From the NCBI RefSeq assembly GCF_004123835.1, contig NZ_MZMU01000003.1, positions 62,001 through 126,000 on the forward strand: a DNA stretch of 64,000 bases. The letters are read 5' to 3'. The DNA comes from Rhizobium leguminosarum. Its GTDB lineage: Bacteria > Pseudomonadota > Alphaproteobacteria > Rhizobiales > Rhizobiaceae. Each line of letters opens with the position of its first letter. The first letter of the stretch is position 1. The translations under genes were made by a program, and so were the position numbers. The notes beneath the pieces were generated by a model that was given only the letters and a program-made list of their open reading frames with translations, had not been told where the DNA came from and searched no databases. Of this stretch, positions 33,950 to 43,041 are shown in pieces.

Positions 33950-35032
33950 ATGAGGCGGATATTGTTGTCCGCGGCATCGGCCGCGGTACTATCGCTCGGT
34001 GTCTCGCATGCATTTGCGCAGTCGGGCAGCGTCGAGAAAGCGGTTGGCGGCTACAACTTCGAGGAAGCCGCAAAGGAGGCCGTCGGCACGAAGGATTTCC
34101 ATTCGGCTGACGGTCATTTGACCTTCGCGATCGTGACGCACACGGCAGGCAATGGCTTCTTTGACCCTGTCTATGTCGGCGCGACCGTCGCCGGCAATAT
34201 GATCGGTGCCAAAATATTGCTGCTGGGTTCGGAATCGCCTGTGGACGACCCCGCCCGCGAGATCGAAATCCTGAACCAGATCGTTCAGGACCCGACCATC
34301 GACGGCATCATCATGACGACGCCGCAGGTCGGCGCCTATAACGACATCGTCAAGGCTGCCGAGGCGGCCGGCATCCCGATCGCGACGACCAACTCGTTCG
34401 ACGGCACCATACTGCGCCGGAGCGCGATCAGCCATACCGGCCAGGACGCGTCGGCCGCGGCAATCGGCGGCGAGGCGCTCGCGAATTGCGTGCTTGCCAG
34501 TGGCGCGACCAGCGGCTCGATCGTGCTGCCGTCCTCCACCGCGATGGGCAACATCGAGGTGAACAACCGTGTCACCGCCGCCTTCAATGCCATCGTCAAG
34601 ACGTTGAAGGACGCCGGCAAGCTCGATGCCTTCAAGGTTGACGCCGGTCCGGAGAACGTCGGCATCGACACGAACCCGAACGACCCTGTCAACGCACTTG
34701 TTTCGCTCTTCGAGTCCCGTGGAGACGTGGTCGGCGCCTTCACAGCCAACAACGTCTTTACGCCGCCGCTTGTCAAGGCGGTAGCCCAGATGGGGCGGAC
34801 CGGCAAGTTCTGCGCCTATGGTTTCGATCTCGGCCCGGCACAGCAGGAAGGCATCGCATCAGGGAATCTGACCGGCTCGCTCGGCCAACAGCCCTTCCTG
34901 CAGGGCTTCTGGCCTGTCATGCAGCTCTATCTCCAGATCGATCGCGGTATCGCGGCTGCCAATCTCGACACGCGTGCCCAGCTCGTGACGAAGGAAACGG
35001 TCGCGAACGTCGGCAAGCGTTTCGAGAACTGA
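33950..35032 (+). CDS. Periplasmic sugar-binding protein of ABC importer
   Basis: A 360-residue binding protein with a signal peptide (basic MRRILL, hydrophobic core, cleavage near AFAQS). The mature part is a RbsB-like type I fold: FAIVTHTAGNGFFDPVYVGA, a hinge-side segment EILNQIVQDPTIDGIIMTTP, and GDVVGAFTANNVFTPPLVKA. Such proteins bind a monosaccharide or polyol and deliver it to RbsC-type permeases, here the next gene 84 bases downstream. The sugar cannot be read from the sequence; the combination with an FrcA-like ATPase suggests a hexose or pentose. The leader holds a possible translational switch. Confidence 0.92.
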   Translation: MRRILLSAASAAVLSLGVSHAFAQSGSVEKAVGGYNFEEAAKEAVGTKDFHSADGHLTFAIVTHTAGNGFFDPVYVGATVAGNMIGAKILLLGSESPVDDPAREIEILNQIVQDPTIDGIIMTTPQVGAYNDIVKAAEAAGIPIATTNSFDGTILRRSAISHTGQDASAAAIGGEALANCVLASGATSGSIVLPSSTAMGNIEVNNRVTAAFNAIVKTLKDAGKLDAFKVDAGPENVGIDTNPNDPVNALVSLFESRGDVVGAFTANNVFTPPLVKAVAQMGRTGKFCAYGFDLGPAQQEGIASGNLTGSLGQQPFLQGFWPVMQLYLQIDRGIAAANLDTRAQLVTKETVANVGKRFEN

Positions 35033-35116
35033 CTGCCGTTCAAAACGTCTGAAATCAAGGCGGGAGGGCGCGAGCCATCCCGCATCGCGACAGCAGGAAC
35101 CGGCCGGTAGAAATCC

Positions 35117-37372
35117 ATGGCGCTCACCACGACGACATCGCTCGGCCGTGCACCGCCCCAGCTCGTCGGCGGCTGGGAGGCTGGGCTGCTTCTGTTCCTT
35201 ATGCTGCTTTACTTCGGCGGGGCCTTCGTCAATCCGACCTTCTTCGGATCGACAGAGGCCCTTCACGCGCTCTTGCGCGATACCTCCCGTGTGGGGATCA
35301 TCGCGGTAGGAATGACTTTCGTGATCGCCAACAGGGATCTCGATCTTTCGGTTGGCTCGACCTACGGTCTGGTCGCCGTGGTCTTCGCCAGGCTTGTTGC
35401 CCCGAGCTTTCTCGATTTCGGCGTCATCCAGTCGGCGATCCTCTGTGTGCTGTTAGGCACGGTGATCGGCCTCGTCAACGGCGTGCTCGTCACCGTCCTG
35501 AAAGTGCCGGCCTTCATTGCGACGCTGACGATCCTCTTCATCGGTCGCGGCTTCGTGCTCGCGCTGACGCATGGTCAGGCAATCTATTACTCCGACAAGG
35601 CCAAAGACCATCCGCTGTTTTTCCACCTGGGCGAGACGAACGGTCTCGGCTTCAACAACCAGATCGCGATATTCTTCTTCATCGCCATCGTTGGGGCCTA
35701 TGTGCTTGCCAAGACCCGCTGGGGCTATGAGACTTTCGCCACCGGCGGAAACGAGCAGGCGGCGGCCTATGCCGGCATTCGCACACGCTGGGTGCGCATT
35801 CGCGCCTATCTGCTCTCCTCGCTTTGCGCAACCCTGGCGGCTCTCCTGTCGGCCGCGCAGGACAAAGGCGTGACCCCTCTCTATGGTGTCAGCTGGGAAC
35901 TCACCGTTATCGCATCTGTCGTCATCGGCGGAGCATCGATCCTTGGCGGGCGCGGTCGCGTCATCGGGTCTTGCCTAGGTGCTGCGGTCGTCGTCCTGAT
36001 CGACAAGGTGCTGCGCGAGGGATGGCCGATCACGCGCATCGTCGTGATCGACGGTGAAAGCATCGCAGTCGGCGCCAAGTTCACCCTGCCCGCAGGCGCC
36101 GTGCTGGTTTTCCTGGGCCTCCTTCTCGTCATCGCCGTGCTTATCGAGCCCTTCCTCATTCGGCGCCAGATTGCGGCCCGGCTATGGGCTTGGCTCCGCG
36201 GCCGGCCGCCGCCGCCGGCCTATGAGATCGGCGGCGTGGCGATTGAAGGTGTCCAGACCAAGGGGGCGATGGTGACCGACACGGCGCTGTCTGCCGCCGG
36301 GCTTGGCAAGTTTCTCGCCCGTCGCGACGCACTTGCCATCGTCCTGACCGCCGTGTTGTGGCTGACGGGGCTCGCGCTGAGGCCGGACTACTGGTGGAAC
36401 CTGCCCAACACCTTTGCTATCCTGCTCAACTATACGGAACTGGCCCTCATCACGGTCGGGCTCACCTATGTCATCGCAGCAGGCGATATCGATCTCTCCG
36501 TAGGCGCGGTGCTCGCCCTTGCCGGCAGCACCGCAGCCTATTTCTTGAAGGTGCTCGGCGCCGACCCGCTCACCGCCGTGACGATGGGCCTGCTCGCGGG
36601 GATGACCGCCGGAGCCGTCAACGCCGCCGTCACAGTCGGCTTCAAACTGCCTGCCTTCATCGCCACGCTCGGCATGTTCTACATTGCCCGGGGCCTCGCC
36701 GCCTGGCTCGTCGCAGGGCAACAGCTGACCGGCTGGTCCGAGGGTTACAACCTGCTCGGACGCAAGGTGAACGACGTCCTCCTTCATTTCGGCCTTTCGC
36801 TACCGTCGGGGATCATTCGCACGGTGGCCGAGGTCGTCAGCATCCAGACGATCTGGATGTTTTTCGTTGCCGTGATCGCCGGCATCGTGCTCGCCTATAC
36901 ACCGTTCGGGCTGAAGGTCTGCGCCGCCGGCGGCAACGTCCGCGCCGCTGCCTATGCCGGCATCAACACCAACCGCGTGCGCTTCATCTCGCTCATGCTG
37001 TCGGCGCTCTGCGCGAGCATGGCGGGGATCATCAACGTCGCTTACTTTCGCAGCTTCAACCCCGTTGCCGGCCAGTTTCGCGAGCTCGACGCTATCGCCT
37101 CCGTGATCATAGGCGGCGGATCGATCTTCGGTGGCTACGGCACCATGATCGGCGCGCTTGCGGGAGCGGCCTCGATCACGCTCGTCCGGGCACTCCTGCA
37201 ACTCAACGTGCAGGGATTCAGCATGCCGCAGCACTGGATCAATGTCTTTATCGGCATCATCCTGATCGTGGCGGTGCTGATCGACATATGGGTGCGCCAG
37301 ACCAACATTTTCGGACGCCTGCGAACCCGCCTCGCAAGGCGCGCGCCAACACGGGACAGTAGTCATGGCTGA
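35117..37372 (+). CDS. Fused double permease of RbsC-type ABC importer
   Basis: At 751 residues this is twice the length of a normal RbsC/FrcC permease. Both halves carry the family signatures. Half 1 (to about 345): VGIIAVGMTFVIANRDLDLS, KVPAFIATLTILFIGRGF and VIGGASILGGRGRVIGS. Half 2 (from about 385): ALITVGLTYVIAAGDIDLSV, KLPAFIATLGMFYIARGL and VIIGGGSIFGGYGTMIG. A cytoplasmic linker rich in Pro (RGRPPPPAYEI) joins them. The halves differ in sequence, so the transporter would contain one fused pseudo-heterodimer. It overlaps the ATPase gene by 8 nt. Confidence 0.93.
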   Translation: MALTTTTSLGRAPPQLVGGWEAGLLLFLMLLYFGGAFVNPTFFGSTEALHALLRDTSRVGIIAVGMTFVIANRDLDLSVGSTYGLVAVVFARLVAPSFLDFGVIQSAILCVLLGTVIGLVNGVLVTVLKVPAFIATLTILFIGRGFVLALTHGQAIYYSDKAKDHPLFFHLGETNGLGFNNQIAIFFFIAIVGAYVLAKTRWGYETFATGGNEQAAAYAGIRTRWVRIRAYLLSSLCATLAALLSAAQDKGVTPLYGVSWELTVIASVVIGGASILGGRGRVIGSCLGAAVVVLIDKVLREGWPITRIVVIDGESIAVGAKFTLPAGAVLVFLGLLLVIAVLIEPFLIRRQIAARLWAWLRGRPPPPAYEIGGVAIEGVQTKGAMVTDTALSAAGLGKFLARRDALAIVLTAVLWLTGLALRPDYWWNLPNTFAILLNYTELALITVGLTYVIAAGDIDLSVGAVLALAGSTAAYFLKVLGADPLTAVTMGLLAGMTAGAVNAAVTVGFKLPAFIATLGMFYIARGLAAWLVAGQQLTGWSEGYNLLGRKVNDVLLHFGLSLPSGIIRTVAEVVSIQTIWMFFVAVIAGIVLAYTPFGLKVCAAGGNVRAAAYAGINTNRVRFISLMLSALCASMAGIINVAYFRSFNPVAGQFRELDAIASVIIGGGSIFGGYGTMIGALAGAASITLVRALLQLNVQGFSMPQHWINVFIGIILIVAVLIDIWVRQTNIFGRLRTRLARRAPTRDSSHG

Positions 37373-38147
37373 CGCGACACCATCCGAGCCGATCGTGAAA
37401 ATGCGGAGCATCGAAAAAGCCTTTGGAGCCGTGCAGGCGCTTCGCAAGGTCGATCTCACGCTTTATCCCGGTGAGATCCTCGGCCTGGTCGGCGACAACT
37501 CCGCCGGCAAATCGACGCTCATGAAGATCCTGACCGGTGCCTATCAACGCGATGCGGGTGATATCCTCGTTGCCGGGCAACCGGTGCGGTTCAAGAGCCC
37601 GCACGAGAGCCGCGATGTCGGCATCGAGATGATCTACCAGGATTTCGCGCTCTGCGGCAACATGGATGTCGGCCAGAATATCTTCCTTGGCCGCTGGCCG
37701 CTCAAAGGCCCCTTCGTCAATCGGCGGAAGATGTATTCGGAAGCCGACAGCGTGCTGAAACGGCTCAAGGTCGACGTGAACTCCGTCTATCAGAAGGTCG
37801 AAAGCCTGTCGGGCGGCCGCCAACAATCTGTTGCGATTGCCCGCGCGATCTCGTTCGAGCCGCGCGTCGTGATCCTCGACGAGCCGACCGCCAACCTTTC
37901 CGTGATGGCGACCGAACGGCTGCTCGAAACCATGCTGGAGCTGAAGAAGCAAGGCGTTGCCCAGATCATCATCTCACACCGCCTCGTCGACATTTTTGCC
38001 GTGGGTGATCGCGTCATGGTTCTCAAGCGCGGTGAGTATGTCGGCGACCGCTACATCAGGAACACGGACGAGCATGAAGTGCTGGAGATCATCGTTTCAG
38101 GCACGCGTGAGAATGCGCTGACAGCCGATGAGGCAAGATCCATTTGA
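37365..38147 (+). CDS. Single-domain sugar ABC transporter ATPase, FrcA-like
   Basis: A 260-residue ATPase with Walker A GDNSAGKST (about residues 39-47; Ser replaces the usual Gly of GxNGAGKS), the Q-loop MIYQDFALCGNMDVGQNIFLG, signature LSGGRQQSVAIARAI, Walker B VVILDEPTANLS and switch His in IISHRL. One nucleotide-binding domain rather than the two of RbsA matches the FrcA type of rhizobial sugar importer. It overlaps the fused permease gene, completing a binding protein-permease-ATPase operon. The product energises uptake from the cytoplasmic face. Confidence 0.93.
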   Translation: MADATPSEPIVKMRSIEKAFGAVQALRKVDLTLYPGEILGLVGDNSAGKSTLMKILTGAYQRDAGDILVAGQPVRFKSPHESRDVGIEMIYQDFALCGNMDVGQNIFLGRWPLKGPFVNRRKMYSEADSVLKRLKVDVNSVYQKVESLSGGRQQSVAIARAISFEPRVVILDEPTANLSVMATERLLETMLELKKQGVAQIIISHRLVDIFAVGDRVMVLKRGEYVGDRYIRNTDEHEVLEIIVSGTRENALTADEARSI

Positions 38148-38408
38148 ACAGCCATTGTGAATCAGAAGCGAAGGTTGACCCCGGTCTGGTGAAACGCATC
38201 ATGTTGATTGTCAATCGTAATTCGACGCGCAGGTGGGGTCACGACAGGCGCCGATGGAGCATCATGTCAGCCCGGAAACGCTCGCGGCCCTGAAGAGGTT
38301 CACAGTGCAAACACGTTCCTGAGCAAGCGCCGGTCAGAAACCCCGGCACTCGGCTTTGCTATCTCCCGCCACCTACACCACCTGCCGGGACATTATCCAT
38401 TCAAAGGC

Positions 38409-39047
38409 TCAGAACCAGAAAACCCCGTCCTCCAGCGCCGTGAACAGGCTGTCGACGCCGTAAGAGAGCTTGCGGTCGACGATGTGCAGATATTCGGTCC
38501 AGCCGGAAATATGCTGCAGCTCGACGGCGCCGTCGGAAATGCCGCGAAGCCCGATCAGCGGCAGCTTGTAGCCCTGGCAGGCCCGCAGCACCGCATAGGT
38601 CTCCATGTCGACCATGTCGGCGTCGATGCCTGTATAGGCGGCGCCCGAAATGATGTTGCCGCCGGTGGAAAGGCTTGCTTCGGCAATGCCGGGAATGCGC
38701 AGCGGCAGCTCGAGCGTTGCCGGCAGATCGAGAAAGGGTGTCTTGCCCTTTTCGAAGCCGAGTGGCGAGGCGTCCATGTCGCGATAGGAAACCGAGGTCA
38801 CCTGATAGATTTCGGTCTGCTCCAGTTTCGCGGAGCCGGCCGAGCCGAGGGACACGACGAGATCGGGCAGGTCGTCGACGGCATCCAGCCGCGCCAATGT
38901 CTTGCTCAGCGCGATGGCCGCCTCGACCGGGCCGACGCCGGTCATCAAAGGTTCGATGCGCGAGCGCAGGAAGGGACCGTATTCGGCCTCCGCCGCCATG
39001 ACGAAAAGGATGGATTTCCCGGCGACCGATTTCAGTTCGAACTTCAT
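38409..39047 (-). CDS. 5'-methylthioadenosine/S-adenosylhomocysteine nucleosidase-like
   Basis: A 212-residue nucleoside phosphorylase-fold protein. VMAAEAEYGPFLRSRIEPLM holds the catalytic-type Glu near the N-terminus, LVVSLGSAGSAKLEQTEIY is the conserved core strand, MVDMETYAVLRAC the MET-type ribose-binding motif, and LRGISDGA the segment with the catalytic Asp. This fits the MTA/SAH nucleosidase (MtnN/Pfs) family, which cleaves adenine from methylthioadenosine in methionine salvage. The start overlaps the stop of the upstream thioesterase gene by 4 nt (ATGA), so both are cotranslated. It is shorter than typical MtnN (about 230), so substrate range may differ. Confidence 0.85.
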   Translation of the reverse strand: MKFELKSVAGKSILFVMAAEAEYGPFLRSRIEPLMTGVGPVEAAIALSKTLARLDAVDDLPDLVVSLGSAGSAKLEQTEIYQVTSVSYRDMDASPLGFEKGKTPFLDLPATLELPLRIPGIAEASLSTGGNIISGAAYTGIDADMVDMETYAVLRACQGYKLPLIGLRGISDGAVELQHISGWTEYLHIVDRKLSYGVDSLFTALEDGVFWF

Positions 39048-39493
39048 CCCGTAATGCCCTCTCTACCGCGGATCACCATCATCGTTCCGGTCATGGAGGC
39101 GATGAGTTTCGCCGGCCCGTCGCTGATCGCGTAGCCTCGTCCGTCGGCGACGATGATGGTGGAGCCGGGTTTGGTGATTTCGCCGCGAAACAGAAAACGA
39201 TCGCCACGCCCCGGCGACATGAGATTGACCTTGAACTCGATCGTCAGGATCGAGGCTTCCGGGTCGATGACGCTATAGGCTGCAAAGCCGCAAGCCGAAT
39301 CGAGCGCCGCGGAAATGATGCCCGCATGCAGGATGCCGTGCTGCTGTGTCAGTTTGACGTCGAAGGGAAGCTCGATCTCGACGACGCCGTGCTCGACGCG
39401 CGTCAGCTCTGCGCCGATCGTTTCCATCGCCGCCTGGCGCGCAAAATTGCGGCGGATTCGCGCGCGGAAATCGCCCCTGTCAGTCTCGCTCAT
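39044..39493 (-). CDS. PaaI-type hotdog thioesterase
   Basis: A 149-residue hotdog-fold protein. The PaaI signature is seen as QHGILHAGIISAALDSACGFAA (about residues 52-73, His-Gly...His-Gly-Gly-like helix entry), followed by the strands TIEFKVNLMSPGRGDRFLFR and the C-terminal LIASMTGTMMVI. Such enzymes hydrolyse acyl-CoA thioesters. The ATG at 39493 marks the fold start; the frame stays open far upstream but without conserved sequence. It overlaps the nucleosidase gene by 4 nt, a pairing that suggests housekeeping repair or salvage. Substrate unknown. Confidence 0.88.
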   Translation of the reverse strand: MSETDRGDFRARIRRNFARQAAMETIGAELTRVEHGVVEIELPFDVKLTQQHGILHAGIISAALDSACGFAAYSVIDPEASILTIEFKVNLMSPGRGDRFLFRGEITKPGSTIIVADGRGYAISDGPAKLIASMTGTMMVIRGREGITG

Positions 39494-39760
39494 GTCTGCC
39501 CCTCTTGCAGCCGCGAAAGTGGCATGGCGCGCCGCATTCGACAAGCTGGACATTGCTGAAATCGGTCCGGGCGGCGATGGAAACCCGGGACCGTGTCGCC
39601 GGGGCAACCCTTCACCTTTCCGCCGCCGTGCAAGCCGGTACAGCTGACCAGTACCGCTGGCCAGTACCGCTGGATTGTGGCGATCCGATGCGAAGACGAT
39701 TGCAGCTTCGCGCGGTGCGCGTATTCTCCGCACCGGGTCGCGAAATGATGGAGCGCCGGC

Positions 39761-40837
39761 ATGACGACGATATCGCAATCGGTGCGGAATTTCGAGACCT
39801 GGCTGGCCGGCGAACTCGGCGACGATCTCGTCAAGGACGATCTGCGGGAGAAGCACGAGAAGATGCGAAGCGACGATTTCGTCTTCCTGCGCGCCACCTA
39901 TTGGCGCTGGTGCGAGATCATCCTCGATATCTGCCCGGAACTTATGGGCGCGCCTGTGGTGCTGGCGATCGGCGATACGCATCTGGAGAATTTCGGCACC
40001 TGGCGCGATGTCGAGGGTCGGCTCGTCTGGGGCGTCAATGATTTCGACGACGCGGCGGTGATGCCCTATGCGCTGGATCTCGTTCGCCTTGCGGCAAGCG
40101 CCGTTTTGGCCCGCGGCGGCGACGGTCCCTCGGTTCGCATGATCGGCGAATTGATCTTGAGCGGCTATCGCAGAGGCCTTGAAAATCCGCTGCCCGTCAT
40201 CCTCGAGCGCGACCACAAATGGCTGCGCAAGGCGCTGCTGCTGCCGAATTCCGAACGCCGGGAATTCTGGGAGAAATACGAAATGCTGCAGCCCGGCAAG
40301 AAGCCGGCACCATCAGCCTATGTCAAGGCGCTCGCGGACGCGCTGCCGTTGGGATCAGGACCTTTCGTGGCGAAGCCGCGCAGCGGCGGCACCGGCAGCC
40401 TCGGCCGGCCGCGTTTCGTCGCCTATGCCGAATGGCAAGGTGGACCGGTGCTGCGCGAGGCAAAGGCGCTGGTCCCGTCCGCCTGGTCGCTTCGCCACAG
40501 GCCGCAGGATGTGGCGATCCATGCAAGCGAGATCGCCAATGGGCGGGCGCGCTCAGCCGATCCTCACTACCAGGTCTCCGGCCGCATCCTCGTGCGCCGG
40601 CTCTCGCCGAACAGCTGCAAGATCGAAATCGACCGGCATCCCGAAATCCTGCTTTCGCCGACGATGCTCGAACTGATGGGCTTCGAGATCGCCAATTGCC
40701 ATTCCGACGATGCGGCGGCGGTTGCGTCGATCTTGAAGGATTTGGCGGCGCGGGGAAACGAATGGCTGCACGAGGCGGCAAGGGCCGCGGCATCGAGCGT
40801 CAGCGCCGAGCAGAAAGCCTATTCGCGTGGCGGCTAA
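39761..40837 (+). CDS. DUF2252 family protein
   Basis: A 358-residue DUF2252 protein, a family distantly related to kinase-like phosphotransferases. The central VVLAIGDTHLENFGTWRDVEG followed by GVNDFDDAAVMPYALDLVRL (about residues 67-110) resembles the catalytic loop (D.H..N) and metal-binding Asp-Phe-Asp of aminoglycoside-phosphotransferase-like enzymes. RDHKWLRKALLL and KPRSGGTGSLGRPRFV follow. The length is a little short of the usual 400-450, lacking an N-terminal extension. It is divergent from the thioesterase pair and convergent with the DUF1513 gene. Substrate unknown. Confidence 0.85.
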   Translation: MTTISQSVRNFETWLAGELGDDLVKDDLREKHEKMRSDDFVFLRATYWRWCEIILDICPELMGAPVVLAIGDTHLENFGTWRDVEGRLVWGVNDFDDAAVMPYALDLVRLAASAVLARGGDGPSVRMIGELILSGYRRGLENPLPVILERDHKWLRKALLLPNSERREFWEKYEMLQPGKKPAPSAYVKALADALPLGSGPFVAKPRSGGTGSLGRPRFVAYAEWQGGPVLREAKALVPSAWSLRHRPQDVAIHASEIANGRARSADPHYQVSGRILVRRLSPNSCKIEIDRHPEILLSPTMLELMGFEIANCHSDDAAAVASILKDLAARGNEWLHEAARAAASSVSAEQKAYSRGG

Positions 40838-40853
40838 AACTCTGCTTCCGTGA

Positions 40854-41933
40854 TTAGATCCGCACGATGTGCTGATCCCAGGCGACGTCGCTGCGGGTCG
40901 ACAGGAAATCGCCGTCATAGGAGGAGACGGCAAAGCCGCTTCTTGCCGGTGCGATGCCTGCTGCATCCCGAACGGAAGTCTCGGCCAGCATCTTGCCCGT
41001 CCTTGCGTCGATGGTCACCGAGGCGCCGCCCTTCGGCGAGGTGATGCCGACGAGGCCCTCGCTGCGATTGACGGCGATCGCTCCGACGTAATTGGCGAGC
41101 CTGCGCGTCGTCTCCTCGGGCAGGTCGATGAAGGAAAGATCTTCGCCCTTGGCAAAATGGCCGACGAGCGGCGGCAAATCCTTGCGGTGACCTTCGTATT
41201 GGCAGGCGAACCAGATGCGGCCCGCGCCGTCGAGATCGACATGGCGGGTGGAGAGTTCTGCCCATTCCGCCGGCAGTACATGTTTCTCGACCAACGCCCC
41301 GGTCGCCGCATCGATCAGCGCCAGCGACGGCTGCATCTCTCCCAGATTGAGCTTGGTGCGGCCGAAATCCGGATGCGTCTCGATGCCGCCATTGGCGACG
41401 ATCAGCAGGCGGCCGTCGTCGGACACGGTCATGTCGTGCGGACCGATGCCGTAGGTTTCGAATTCGCCGATGCGGGTGAAGCGGTTGGTGGCGTCGTAGA
41501 GGCCGATCATGCCGCGATTGCCGTCGAAGTCGTTCTCGCTGGCGTAGAGCAAGCGGCCGTCAGGAGAGAAGGCGCCGTGGCCGTAGAAATGCCGGTCTTC
41601 CCTGGAGCTGATGACGATTGGCTCGCTTTTGTTCCAGGGATCGAAGATCATCGCATAGGTGCCGGGCCGGCGTGCAAAGGCGACAGTCTTGCCGGTGCTG
41701 GCGCTGAACGCCATGCCGTGGGCGCGGGCGGGAAGCGCCACCTGATCGACGATCTCGCCGCGCTCGGTCACGGTCGCAATGGCAAAGGAGCCGTCGGCTG
41801 CCCGAATGCCCGAGGCGTAGACCGCCTCAGTCCGCTCGAGTGCCATCAGCGACCTCGGCGCCAAAGAAGCAAGGAAGCCAAGGCCGGCCGCCTTGACGAA
41901 GTTGCGTCGGTCGATCGCGGCACTTTGCATCAT
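40854..41933 (-). CDS. DUF1513 beta-propeller protein, Tat-exported
   Basis: A 359-residue protein with a twin-arginine signal (DRRNFVKAAGLGFLASLAP) and a repeated beta-propeller pattern of DUF1513 (FYGHGAFSPDGRLLYASEND, GIGPHDMTVSDDGRLLIVAN, LDGAGRIWFACQYEG). It is the last gene of the imelysin/di-haem oxidoreductase cluster and starts only 4 bases after the stop of the second imelysin gene, with GGAG for its ribosome site inside that gene's end. Family members always seem to travel with imelysins; a periplasmic role in iron uptake is likely. The start at 41933 is preferred to 41990. Confidence 0.9.
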   Translation of the reverse strand: MMQSAAIDRRNFVKAAGLGFLASLAPRSLMALERTEAVYASGIRAADGSFAIATVTERGEIVDQVALPARAHGMAFSASTGKTVAFARRPGTYAMIFDPWNKSEPIVISSREDRHFYGHGAFSPDGRLLYASENDFDGNRGMIGLYDATNRFTRIGEFETYGIGPHDMTVSDDGRLLIVANGGIETHPDFGRTKLNLGEMQPSLALIDAATGALVEKHVLPAEWAELSTRHVDLDGAGRIWFACQYEGHRKDLPPLVGHFAKGEDLSFIDLPEETTRRLANYVGAIAVNRSEGLVGITSPKGGASVTIDARTGKMLAETSVRDAAGIAPARSGFAVSSYDGDFLSTRSDVAWDQHIVRI

Positions 41934-41937
41934 CGTC

Positions 41938-43041
41938 TCAGTCTCCGTCCGAAAAGGAAAAGCCGGCCGAAAGGCCGATGGCTGCGCCATATTCGTCGCT
42001 GATCCGGGTGATCAGGTCGCGGCTTTCGGCAAGCAGCGTATCGAGCTTGGCCTTCTCCGCATCGCTTGTGGCGACGTCGATGTCGGGATTGAGCTTCGGT
42101 ACGCTGTCGAGCAGCGATTTGAAGTCCTCGTCGATCGAGGCAGCGATCGGCTGCTTGTCCGGCGGCAGAAGTTCGGCCATGCCGGCCTTCTGCCAGAGCG
42201 TGCGCAGACCCTCCAGATTGGCGGCCATCGATTTCCAGGTATTCTTGGAGCGCCAGTAGATCGCCATGCGCGGCCGTGGCGCGGTGTCCTTGCCCTTGTA
42301 GAACTGCTCCAGCCGCTGGTCGCGGACATTCTCCGCGCCATGGACGAGAATGCCGAGGAGCGCCGTCACCGCTTCCTTGTTGTCCATGAAATCGTTGCTC
42401 TGCGGGCCTGGATGTTTCCAGCTCGCCTGCACGCCGTCGGGTTTTTCCCAGGCGGCGACGACTTCGCCGGCCTCACGCTGGATATTGCCGGCGACCGCTT
42501 GGCCGTAAAGGCAGCGGAAACTGCCTTTCTGCCCGACGAGATCGTCGGAACCATTGCCGTAAAGCACGTATTCCAGCGCCGTCAGGCCTTGCAACGCAAC
42601 GCTCTTACCGGCGATCGCATCAACGGTCGCATCGTTCGGATCGGCCTTGGCGATCAGCGCCTGCACCTGCTTGAGGCCGACGCCCTTGCGGTCGGGATAA
42701 AACAGGATGTGCTCGAAGAGATTGTCCTGGATAACGGGCCCGGTCTGGACGATCTCGATGATCGACCAATAGCGGATCGTGTCGTCGAAAGTGGACTTCG
42801 CTTTGTCGAGCGTCTGCTGCGTGCCGTCGGCGCAAAGATCCTTCATCGCCGTCGTCAGCCGGGCGGCGGATTGCTGCATGTTGCGATAGCCGGGACGGAT
42901 CACCTCGTCGACGGCGCGCTGCATGACGGCGGGAACGGCATCCTCGTTCAGCCCTGCCGGGGGAGCGGCGGTCTGGGCGGCCGCGGATGTAGCGAGGCCG
43001 ATCAGAGTAAGGCAGAGCAGGGGGTGCCAAAGGCGCATCAA
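41938..43041 (-). CDS. Imelysin-family periplasmic protein, variant
   Basis: A 367-residue protein with a signal peptide (MRLWHPLLCLTLIGLATSAAAQ) and an imelysin (peptidase M75) fold: YRNMQQSAARLTTAMKDLC and ALQGLTALEYVLYGNGSDDL. In the signature GxHxxE the His is replaced (GLTALE), which marks the variant imelysins that pair with a canonical one. Imelysins bind or process iron in the periplasm; no peptidase activity is established. The ATG overlaps the TGA of the di-haem oxidoreductase gene, and the DUF1513 gene follows by 4 bases. Confidence 0.9.
   Translation of the reverse strand: MMRLWHPLLCLTLIGLATSAAAQTAAPPAGLNEDAVPAVMQRAVDEVIRPGYRNMQQSAARLTTAMKDLCADGTQQTLDKAKSTFDDTIRYWSIIEIVQTGPVIQDNLFEHILFYPDRKGVGLKQVQALIAKADPNDATVDAIAGKSVALQGLTALEYVLYGNGSDDLVGQKGSFRCLYGQAVAGNIQREAGEVVAAWEKPDGVQASWKHPGPQSNDFMDNKEAVTALLGILVHGAENVRDQRLEQFYKGKDTAPRPRMAIYWRSKNTWKSMAANLEGLRTLWQKAGMAELLPPDKQPIAASIDEDFKSLLDSVPKLNPDIDVATSDAEKAKLDTLLAESRDLITRISDEYGAAIGLSAGFSFSDGD

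Noticed and set aside
36358..37362. 334-codon second frame within the fused permease
   Set aside because: Low-complexity Arg/His-rich translation, while the main frame has permease signatures throughout.
38148..38408. TGACCCC...GGGGTCA ends (about 38175-38242) suggesting an insertion-sequence scar
   Set aside because: Only seven-base ends, no transposase and no flanking duplication. The 261-base gap holds nothing else I can support.
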